Shown in pieces: positions 1 to 5,749 of a DNA stretch of 7,096 nt. The notes beneath the pieces are model-generated. The model worked only from the letters and a program-made list of their open reading frames with translations, was not told where the DNA came from and ran no database searches. The DNA is from Bacteroidota bacterium. GTDB taxonomy: Bacteria > Bacteroidota > Bacteroidia > Chitinophagales > Saprospiraceae. Location: positions 1 through 7,096 of the forward strand of contig JAGWYI010000218.1 of the NCBI GenBank assembly GCA_018969455.1, given 5' to 3'. The number at the start of each line of letters is the position of its first letter. Positions within the stretch are counted from its first letter, which is position 1. The position numbers and the translations under genes are program-made.

Positions 1-137
1 AGCAGATGCGCAAGGGTGTGGTTGTCGGTGAGGTCGTTGATGGCCACAACTTCCACATCGTCACGTTTGACCAGGTTGCGGAAGGTAAGACGGCCGATCC
101 GGCCAAAACCATTGATTGCAATTCGTTTTTTTGCCAT
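1..137 (-). CDS. gap: Type I glyceraldehyde-3-phosphate dehydrogenase, N-terminal fragment (runs off the left edge)
   Basis: The minus strand from an ATG at 137-135 encodes 45 complete residues beginning MAKKRIAINGFGRIGRLTF and continuing with a VVAIND segment before the window ends. The NGFGRIGR stretch (residues 9-16) is the glycine-rich NAD-binding loop of the Rossmann fold. VVAINDL (about residues 30-36) is the second beta strand, whose end contacts the adenosine ribose. Both are hallmarks of cytosolic GAPDH. The enzyme oxidises glyceraldehyde 3-phosphate to 1,3-bisphosphoglycerate with NAD(P) and phosphate in glycolysis. The catalytic cysteine domain lies outside the window, so activity and cofactor preference cannot be judged. 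The start is secure because it directly precedes the family's usual N-terminus. No Shine-Dalgarno sequence precedes it. The upstream neighbour on the same strand is a DUF1573 protein, 130 bases away. Confidence 0.95.
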   Translation of the reverse strand, partial: MAKKRIAINGFGRIGRLTFRNLVKRDDVEVVAINDLTDNHTLAHL

Positions 138-203
138 GATAAAGGTTTGGATATAATTACAAATAAATGCCGCGAGGTTTTGCTGGTAATGGCAAGAGCG
201 TTG

Positions 204-211
204 CAAAGGTA
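204..211 (-). promoter_or_regulatory. Probable -7 promoter element for the gap gene
   Basis: Read on the minus strand the site is TACCTTTG, an exact match to the Bacteroidota -7 consensus TAnnTTTG. It lies about 66 bases upstream of the gap ATG, which would give a 5' UTR of about 60 nt. A clear -33 TTTG at normal spacing is missing. The nearest TTTG is only 11 bases upstream, and the correctly spaced sequence is TTATG. The call rests on the -7 match and its position. Confidence 0.45.
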
Positions 212-267
212 TAATTCATTGGCAAATCACCATAACCGCAGGGCTTTTTTCGCAATTATCAAAATGT

Positions 268-696
268 TTAATGTGTCTCTGGCTTGGGTAAAACCGAACC
301 GGTTAAAGTGAGTGCAACGGCTTGTTCAGGATCGAAGTTGGTTACAACTGTGATGATTTTGTAAAAAGGCCCTTCCTTGGATGCATCGTAGGTAGCATGT
401 ATACGGGTGGAATCGCCAGGCATTACAGACTCCTGGCTCCAGGTGACGGTGGTGCAGTGGCATCCGCTCTTTACGGAAGTCAAAACAAGCGGTTCTTTGC
501 TCGTATTTTTAACAACATAGTCCCGGGTAACGGGAATTCCAAACGGAATTTCGCCCAAATCGAGGCGGCGAGGCTCCCAGGATACTTTGCCTGCATTCTT
601 GGAAGGATCGGTGTTGCTCATAGACTGACAATTGGCCGTCACCGGGAAAAAAAACGCTAACAAGAGCGCGGGTAATGTAAAAAATAAAGTTCTCAT
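268..696 (-). CDS. Secreted DUF1573-family protein (142 aa)
   Basis: This is a small exported protein of unknown function. The chosen start is the ATG at 696-694, which gives MRTLFFTLPALLLAFFF, a typical signal peptide with cleavage likely near VTANCQS (residues 19-25). C23 could instead be a weak lipidation site, but its -1 residue is Asn, which is unusual. The in-frame TTG at 744 is rejected because it overlaps the promoter-like element and would bury the signal peptide. The mature part has the DUF1573 pattern: a DLGEIPFG strand (46-53), VVKNTSKEPL (61-70), the TSVKSGCHCTTV motif with C79 and C81, then PGD (93-95) and a final beta strand ending LTGSV. The family is an immunoglobulin-like beta sandwich common in Bacteroidota and probably periplasmic or outer-membrane associated. 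No catalytic role is known to me. The gene ends 130 bases before gap on the same strand, and no terminator is evident between them. Confidence 0.87.
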   Translation of the reverse strand: MRTLFFTLPALLLAFFFPVTANCQSMSNTDPSKNAGKVSWEPRRLDLGEIPFGIPVTRDYVVKNTSKEPLVLTSVKSGCHCTTVTWSQESVMPGDSTRIHATYDASKEGPFYKIITVVTNFDPEQAVALTLTGSVLPKPETH

Positions 697-741
697 AAAA
701 AAACAGTTGTTTTTTAGTACATGCACGCTGTGCGACGAGGG

Positions 742-749
742 CAAAAGTA
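742..749 (-). promoter_or_regulatory. Probable -7 promoter element for the DUF1573 gene
   Basis: On the minus strand the site reads TACTTTTG, an exact TAnnTTTG match. It sits 45 bases upstream of the ATG at 696, implying a leader of about 40 nt. No TTTG is visible at the -33 position, where the sequence is AT-rich. The position supports the ATG at 696 over the TTG at 744, which lies inside this element. Confidence 0.42.
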
Positions 750-916
750 AGGGCTTTTGAGATTGAATTTTAATGGGAGAATATAATTTTAAATTACAGA
801 AAATTAAGAACTTAGGTTGTCTGGCAATTTGTGTTTAAAATACAAAATAAAATTTTGGGAGCATGTAGTTGTAAAAAATTTGAAAAAAGATTTGGTGGGA
901 TTAGCAGATGATTACA
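750..916. other. AT-rich divergent intergenic region
   Basis: No gene is visible between the divergent DUF1573 and susC promoters. The stretch is strongly AT-rich with A- and T-tracts. It holds two palindromes: a perfect 13-base one at 784-796 (TAATTT, T, AAATTA) and a 19-base imperfect one at 828-846. It most likely serves as the shared upstream control region for the two divergent units. Confidence 0.5.
828..846. promoter_or_regulatory. Candidate operator: 19-base imperfect palindrome upstream of the susC promoter
   Basis: The arms TTTGTGTTT (828-836) and AAATACAAA (838-846) are reverse complements at eight of nine positions around a central A. The centre lies about 55 bases upstream of the proposed -33 element, a usual distance for an activator site. 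The composition is AT-rich, so chance is a real alternative. No regulator gene is in the window to pair with it. Confidence 0.25.
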
Positions 917-924
917 TACCTTAG
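891..924 (+). promoter_or_regulatory. Probable susC promoter (-33 TTTG, -7 TACCTTAG)
   Basis: TTTG at 891-894 and TACCTTAG at 917-924 are separated by 22 bases, close to the Bacteroidota -33/-7 arrangement (TTTG and TAnnTTTG). The -7 box differs from consensus at one defined position, A for T. Transcription would begin near 930, at the foot of the first leader hairpin, leaving an unusually long 5' UTR of about 150-180 nt before susC. Confidence 0.5.
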
Positions 925-930
925 CCCCGC

Positions 931-972
931 TGTAGCTGCACCACCACAAATTTAGCAAACTTTACAGCTACA
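931..972 (+). promoter_or_regulatory. Inverted repeat at the expected 5' end of the susC mRNA
   Basis: TGTAGCTG (931-938) and CAGCTACA (965-972) are perfect 8-base reverse complements separated by 26 bases. In RNA this would be a long-loop stem starting at or next to the predicted transcription start. It could protect the 5' end or act as a DNA dyad for a regulator. The arms' surroundings also resemble each other as a loose direct repeat (CTGCACCAC and CTACACCGC). Confidence 0.35.
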
Positions 973-1013
973 CCGCTCTTGCCAAATAAAATCCTGCTAT
1001 TCTAACAAAAGAC

Positions 1014-1048
1014 AATTTGCGCGGGATGTATCGCTTTTCGCGCCAATT
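1014..1048 (+). promoter_or_regulatory. Leader hairpin upstream of susC
   Basis: AATTTGCGCG (1014-1023) pairs with CGCGCCAATT (1039-1048) at nine of ten positions. The single mismatch is T1018 with C1044, and the loop is 15 bases. The GC-rich inner half (GCGCG with CGCGC) should be stable. No T-run follows, so it is not a terminator. It fits a structured mRNA leader. Confidence 0.4.
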
Positions 1049-1062
1049 CGAGGATAAAACGA

Positions 1063-1079
1063 ATTCACCTTAGGTGAAT
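1063..1079 (+). promoter_or_regulatory. Perfect 7-bp hairpin or dyad overlapping the upstream susC ATG
   Basis: ATTCACC (1063-1069) and GGTGAAT (1073-1079) are exact reverse complements around TTA. The 3' arm covers the first two bases of the in-frame ATG at 1078, so in RNA this start would be partly sequestered. The site could also be a protein-binding dyad. It favours the ATG at 1111 as the main susC start. Confidence 0.4.
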
Positions 1080-1110
1080 GCACTTTTTCACTAACTTAAT
1101 TCTGTTTCGT

Positions 1111-4100
1111 ATGAAGTTTATTAACACTTACTTAAAATGCGGATTCCTGTTGGTCTGCATGGTGCTTGTTGCCAACATTGCGTCGGCGCAACGCACTGTA
1201 ACAGGTAAAGTTACAGATGCTGAAACCAAAGAGCCTCTCATTGGCGCCTCTGTAACGGTTGTTGGAACTACCCGTGGCGCAGTTACCGACATCAACGGTA
1301 GCTATCGCGTGGAAGTACCCGCCGGATCTACCCAATTGCGTTTCGCCTACACAGGCTATCAGGAGCGCGAAGTAACCCTGGGTTCTTCCAATGAACTTAA
1401 TCAGGAACTTACACCTGGCAACCAAATCAGCGAGGTGGTTGTAGTAGGTTATGGTTCTATCCGCAAAACCGACGCAACGGGCGCCGTAGCCTCTGTAACA
1501 GAAGCCAATTTCAATCAGGGTGTTATTTCATCTCCCGAGCAACTGATGCAAGGCCGTGCTGCCGGCGTACAAATCAGTACCGCAAGCGGCGAACCTGGTG
1601 GCGCAATCAACATCCGTATTCGGGGAACATCCTCTGTACGGAATGGCAACAACCCGCTCTTCGTTGTAGACGGAGTTCCACTCGCAGGCGATGATATCAG
1701 CGCTTCCGGTCAGGATGCCGGTTTCGGTAGCAGTGCTGCCCGAAACCCACTCAACTTCTTGAACCCCAACGACATCGCTAGCATTGACATTTTGAAAGAT
1801 GCCTCTGCAACAGCCATCTACGGTTCTCGCGGCGCCAATGGCGTGGTATTGATCACAACCAAACGCGGTGGATCAGGCAAAGGCTCACTGAGCTACGACT
1901 ACAGCCTGGGTTTGAGCAAAATCACCAAAAAATACGACTTGCTTAATGGTAAGGACTTCCTGGCCGCTTATGCAAAATTTAATGGTGAAGCAGCCGCACG
2001 CGCCCTCGACGGCGGCGCTCAAACCGATTGGCAGGATGCAATTTTCCGTTCCGCTGTTACGCACAACCACAACCTTTCTTATGGCGCTACCAACAATGGC
2101 GGCGATTATCGCTTCTCCTTGAGCTACCAGGATCAGGAAGGTATCATCCGTGAAAGCGGCATGCGCCGTTTGACTGCCCGCTTTACCGGCAGCAAAAAGT
2201 TCATGAACGACCGCCTTACCATGTCTACCAATGTAACCGTATCCTCTATCCATGACGATAACGCAGCGATCGGTAACAATGCGGGTTTTGAAGGCGACTT
2301 GTTGGGTACTGCCCTTAAATCCAACCCGACCAACCCCATCAAAATCAAACGTGTGGGCGGTAACGTAGCCGATTCGCTGTTCCAAGTGAGCAAAACAGAG
2401 GCCAACCCTGTGGCTATTCTGGAGTATTCTAAGGATTACACCAATACCATTCGTACCCTGGGCAACATGACCGCCGAGTACAAAATTATTGAAGGACTTA
2501 CCTTCAAAACCGTACTTGGTTTCGACGCTTCTTCTTCCTCACGCCGTGCTGCTTACTCCCGCGACCTGTTTACCAATACCGTATTCGGAAAAGGTCGTTT
2601 GTACATGAATGATGTAGAAACACAAAATCGCTTGTGGGAAAACTACTTCACCTATACCAAATCGTTCGGACAAACCAACCTGACCGCTTTGTTGGGTTAC
2701 TCTTATCAAAACTTTGGTTATACCTCCAAAGGTTTTGAAATGACCAATTTCCGTACCTCCAACCTGGATCAAATGATCAACAACATGGCATCTGCCAACC
2801 TGGCGAGTGGTAACAACAGCATTGTTGCCAGCAACTCTTCCCATGTTGTTGACGAACTGCAATCTTACTTCGGTCGGGTAAACCTCGGTTTCGCCGACAA
2901 GTTCCTCTTTACCGCTACATTGCGTGCCGACGGTTCTACCAAATTCGGTGGAAACAACAAATATGGTTACTTCCCTTCTTTCTCTTTCAAATATCGTCTG
3001 ATCGAAGAAGGCTTTGTGCCTGAATTCTTCTCCGACCTGGGCTTGCGCTTGGGCTATGGCGTAACGGGCAACCAGTCTATCCCGCACAACCTGTATCAGC
3101 GTCGTCAACGTTACGGCGACTGGGACATCGACACTGGCGGCGCCATCAATGGCGGTGTATTGGGTGATGTAACCTCCGAAAACCCAAATTTGAAATGGGA
3201 ACAAACTTCTCAGTTGAACATCGGCTTGGATTTCGGTATCATCAAAGGCCGTGTTTCCGGTTCGATCGATCTGTACAACAAAGACACCAAAGACCTGTTG
3301 ATTTTGGTGCGTACAGCACAGCCTGCTTCAACCGATTTCTTCTACAACAACCTGGATGCAAACGTAATCAACCGCGGTGTTGAATTGAACTTGAACATTG
3401 CCGCTGTTGCGCAAAAGAACTTTTCATGGAATATTTTGTTCAACGCAGCCTACAACCACAACGAAGTGAAAAATTACAGCGGCTTGTTGAATACAGGTGA
3501 AATTAACGGACAAGGCCTTACAGGCGCATTCTGCCAGCGGATTGCCAACGGACAACCTTTGTATGCATTCTTCGTGCGTGAATTCGGCGGATTCGACAAA
3601 GACGGTATTACCAAGTACACAGGTAAAGGCGACGTACAGGTATTTACCGGCGCCAGCCCATTGCCAAAATGGAATGCCGGTTTTACCAACTCATTCCGCT
3701 ACAAAAACCTGGATCTGAGCATTTTCTTCAATGGTCAGTTTGGCCAGTACGTGTACAACAACACCGCAAATGCCTACTTTACGGCTGGCGCCTTGGCCAA
3801 TGGTCGTAACGTGTCAAAAGATGTGGCCGGAAATGGCGAGTCTAATTTGAATGCACCCGACGTATCTTCCCGGTTCCTTGAAAAAGCGTCTTTTGTACGC
3901 CTTCAAAACCTATCTCTTGGTTACCACGTGCCTGTGAAATCGAACAAGATTTCCAACCTGCGCTTCTTCGTTACAGCACAAAATCTGGCTGTATTTACCA
4001 ATTACAGCGGCCAGGATCCGGAAGTTAACGTAAACAAAGCCATCGACGGCGTACCATCTTCTGGTATTGATTACAACGCCTACCCACGTGCGAAAAGCCT

Positions 4101-4128
4101 GCTCCTTGGCGCAAGCGTTTCTTTCTAA
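1111..4128 (+). CDS. susC: SusC/RagA-family TonB-dependent outer-membrane transporter (1005 aa)
   Basis: This is a TonB-powered outer-membrane channel that imports a ligand captured with the SusD-type partner encoded next. The ATG at 1111 gives MKFINTYLKCGFLLVCMVLVA with a signal peptidase I site ASA|Q (residues 26/27). An in-frame ATG at 1078 would add 11 hydrophobic residues and lies in a hairpin, so I did not choose it. Domains in order: a carboxypeptidase-like regulatory beta-sandwich (about 28-97, with TGKVTDAETKEPLIGASV); the SEVVVVGYG segment (107-115); the plug with NIRIRGTSSVR (167-177), FVVDGVP (184-190) and LKDASATAIYGSRGANGV (228-245); then the beta barrel to the C-terminus, ending ASVSF with a terminal Phe as usual for barrel proteins. 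Length is normal and the frame is intact. SusD follows 21 bases downstream. The substrate is unknown because no degradative enzyme is adjacent. The symbol denotes the family, not starch specificity. Confidence 0.95.
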   Translation: MKFINTYLKCGFLLVCMVLVANIASAQRTVTGKVTDAETKEPLIGASVTVVGTTRGAVTDINGSYRVEVPAGSTQLRFAYTGYQEREVTLGSSNELNQELTPGNQISEVVVVGYGSIRKTDATGAVASVTEANFNQGVISSPEQLMQGRAAGVQISTASGEPGGAINIRIRGTSSVRNGNNPLFVVDGVPLAGDDISASGQDAGFGSSAARNPLNFLNPNDIASIDILKDASATAIYGSRGANGVVLITTKRGGSGKGSLSYDYSLGLSKITKKYDLLNGKDFLAAYAKFNGEAAARALDGGAQTDWQDAIFRSAVTHNHNLSYGATNNGGDYRFSLSYQDQEGIIRESGMRRLTARFTGSKKFMNDRLTMSTNVTVSSIHDDNAAIGNNAGFEGDLLGTALKSNPTNPIKIKRVGGNVADSLFQVSKTEANPVAILEYSKDYTNTIRTLGNMTAEYKIIEGLTFKTVLGFDASSSSRRAAYSRDLFTNTVFGKGRLYMNDVETQNRLWENYFTYTKSFGQTNLTALLGYSYQNFGYTSKGFEMTNFRTSNLDQMINNMASANLASGNNSIVASNSSHVVDELQSYFGRVNLGFADKFLFTATLRADGSTKFGGNNKYGYFPSFSFKYRLIEEGFVPEFFSDLGLRLGYGVTGNQSIPHNLYQRRQRYGDWDIDTGGAINGGVLGDVTSENPNLKWEQTSQLNIGLDFGIIKGRVSGSIDLYNKDTKDLLILVRTAQPASTDFFYNNLDANVINRGVELNLNIAAVAQKNFSWNILFNAAYNHNEVKNYSGLLNTGEINGQGLTGAFCQRIANGQPLYAFFVREFGGFDKDGITKYTGKGDVQVFTGASPLPKWNAGFTNSFRYKNLDLSIFFNGQFGQYVYNNTANAYFTAGALANGRNVSKDVAGNGESNLNAPDVSSRFLEKASFVRLQNLSLGYHVPVKSNKISNLRFFVTAQNLAVFTNYSGQDPEVNVNKAIDGVPSSGIDYNAYPRAKSLLLGASVSF

Positions 4129-4149
4129 ACCAAAAACTTTTTTAAACAC

Positions 4150-5649
4150 ATGAATCGCATCAATATTTCTCAAATCTTCAAGGTGAGCCTCCTGAGCCTG
4201 TTTATGGTTTCGGCTTGCACCGATCTGAAGGTAAACGAAACCGACTCAATCCTGCTCGACGCAGGTGACGGTACCTTCGTTCCTGGTAACCCGGGCGACC
4301 TGCTCAACGCTGCGTATAAAGACCTCAGCGCTTTTACCGACCAGGCAAACATCTATTCACTGTATGACCACGTGTCAGACGAAATGATCCCGCCCACCCG
4401 TGGTGTAGACTGGGGTGACAACGGTGTTTGGCGTACATTGCACCAGCATACCTGGGACCCAACCCACTCGTTTGTACTCGGTTCCTGGAACCAGCTGAAC
4501 TCTCGTGCCTACAAATGCAACCAGATTTTGGCATCCAATCCAAGTACGCAACAAGCTGCCGAAGCAAAATTCCTGCGCGCATTCTACCGTTACCATATTA
4601 TGGACCTTTTCGGACAAGTGCCTGACCGCGGTGTAAACGACGGTGTTAAAGTGCTTCCTAAAGTTTACAACCGTTCCGAAGCATTCGATCTCATTGTGAA
4701 AGATCTGGAAGAAGCCCTTCCAAATCTGCCTGTACTGGGCCCTTCCGCTACCAACGTAACCGCTTCCAAAGCCGCTGCCAACACTTTGCTGGCACGCTTG
4801 TACCTCAACAAGGCAGTTTACAAAGCCTCGGCTCCCAGCACCAACTATACCTTCGATGCAGCTGATATGAATAAAGTTATTCAGTTCTGCGATGCGGTTA
4901 CAGCAGATGGCTATTCGCTCGAAAATGAATACTTTACCAACTTTAGCACCAACGCTACCAAGGAAATCATTTTTGCATCAGTTGACGGTTCGCCACAAAA
5001 CCGTTGGTTTATGACGCTCCACTACGACCAGGATCCATCTGGCTGGAACGGTTTCGCTACTTTGGCCGATTTCTATTCCAAGTTTGAAGCCAATGACCAA
5101 CGCCGGGGCAACTACCCAACACCGAACGGTTCTAAATTCTCTGGCATCGGTCGCGGTTTCCTCATCGGACAACAATACAAGGATGACGGCACCGCAATCA
5201 CCAACAGCCGGAATAAGAAGCCGCTGGCATTCACACCCGATTGCCCATTGTCTGGCGCTTCTACCGAAAAAGGTATTCGCGTAATCAAGTACCACCCGTC
5301 TAACGCCGGAAAATACATTTTCTTCCGTTATGCAGATGTGTTCCTGATGAAAGCAGAGGCCACTTTCCGCGGCGGTTCCGCAAGCAAATCAGCACTTGAT
5401 CAGGTAAACGAACTGCGCGCAATCCGTGGCGCCACGCCGCTCGCTTCACTCGATGCTGCCAAATTGCTCGACGAACGCGGTCGTGAATTGTACTGGGAAG
5501 GTGTACGCCGTATTGACCAGGTGCGTTTTGGTACCTTCAACACAACCTGGCAAGACAAAACGGTTACCGATATAAACCGTACCTTGTTCCCGATTCCACA
5601 ACAAGCTTTGGACTCCAATCCAAATCTGCGCCAAAATCCAGGATATTAA
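4150..5649 (+). CDS. susD: SusD/RagB-family nutrient-binding outer-membrane lipoprotein (499 aa)
   Basis: This is the surface lid lipoprotein that binds ligand and closes over the SusC channel. The N-terminus has a hydrophobic signal and a lipobox VSAC, with the lipidated cysteine at residue 23. The SusD-like helical (TPR-type) part includes GNPGDLLNAAYKDL (46-59), AEAKFLRAFYRYHIMDLFGQVP (137-158) and ASKAAANTLLARLYLNKA (205-222). The RagB/SusD C-terminal signature is clear: FFRYADVFLMKAEA (391-404), ALDQVNELRAIRG (415-427), LLDERGRELYWEGVRRIDQVRFG (439-461) and the closing LFPIPQQALDSNPNLRQNPGY. Length is slightly short but within the family. It starts 21 bases after the susC stop, so the two are surely co-transcribed. 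An A-rich stretch without a Shine-Dalgarno sequence precedes it, as is usual in Bacteroidota. A strong terminator begins 29 bases after the stop. Ligand type cannot be inferred. Confidence 0.95.
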   Translation: MNRINISQIFKVSLLSLFMVSACTDLKVNETDSILLDAGDGTFVPGNPGDLLNAAYKDLSAFTDQANIYSLYDHVSDEMIPPTRGVDWGDNGVWRTLHQHTWDPTHSFVLGSWNQLNSRAYKCNQILASNPSTQQAAEAKFLRAFYRYHIMDLFGQVPDRGVNDGVKVLPKVYNRSEAFDLIVKDLEEALPNLPVLGPSATNVTASKAAANTLLARLYLNKAVYKASAPSTNYTFDAADMNKVIQFCDAVTADGYSLENEYFTNFSTNATKEIIFASVDGSPQNRWFMTLHYDQDPSGWNGFATLADFYSKFEANDQRRGNYPTPNGSKFSGIGRGFLIGQQYKDDGTAITNSRNKKPLAFTPDCPLSGASTEKGIRVIKYHPSNAGKYIFFRYADVFLMKAEATFRGGSASKSALDQVNELRAIRGATPLASLDAAKLLDERGRELYWEGVRRIDQVRFGTFNTTWQDKTVTDINRTLFPIPQQALDSNPNLRQNPGY

Positions 5650-5678
5650 TCCGTAATTTTGTCTGTGAATATTTTTTG

Positions 5679-5713
5679 GATAGGTCGCCCGTATGCGGGC
5701 GACCTATCTTTTT
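5679..5713 (+). terminator. Rho-independent terminator after susD
   Basis: The 5' arm GATAGGTCGCCCG (5679-5691) and the 3' arm CGGGCGACCTATC (5696-5708) pair perfectly over 13 bp with a TATG loop. Five T residues follow (5709-5713). On the opposite strand no T-run follows, so it works only for the susCD direction. It ends the susCD transcript, or attenuates it if the next gene depends on read-through. Confidence 0.92.
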
Positions 5714-5749
5714 AACCCAAAATCATTTTTATAAAAATCTGATTGTTTG

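Noticed and set aside
6..311. Plus-strand 101-codon open frame over the start of gap and the following spacer
   Set aside because: It runs antisense to the clear GAPDH N-terminus, spans the gap promoter region, and has no recognisable domain.
322..660. Plus-strand 112-codon open frame opposite the DUF1573 gene
   Set aside because: It is the complementary shadow of a recognised family protein. It has no signal or domain of its own.
697..744. Extension of the DUF1573 protein to a TTG at 744
   Set aside because: The TTG lies within the likely -7 promoter element and would put 16 residues in front of a good signal peptide.
784..796. 13-base perfect palindrome TAATTT-T-AAATTA
   Set aside because: It is made only of A and T in a very AT-rich spacer, so chance explains it. 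It is mentioned in the spacer entry but not claimed as an operator.
1078..1110. N-terminal extension of susC from the ATG at 1078
   Set aside because: It would place 11 extra hydrophobic residues before a complete signal peptide, and its ATG overlaps a hairpin. It is kept only as an alternative start.
1885..3204. Several minus-strand frames of 90-221 codons inside susC
   Set aside because: These are antisense shadows of a well-conserved SusC coding sequence, with low-complexity valine- and glycine-rich translations and no promoter or start context.
5714..5749. Search for a promoter for the FG-GAP gene in the short spacer after the terminator
   Set aside because: A TTTG directly precedes the ATG, but the bases before it do not fit TAnnTTTG and transcription would start inside the gene. 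No promoter is called.
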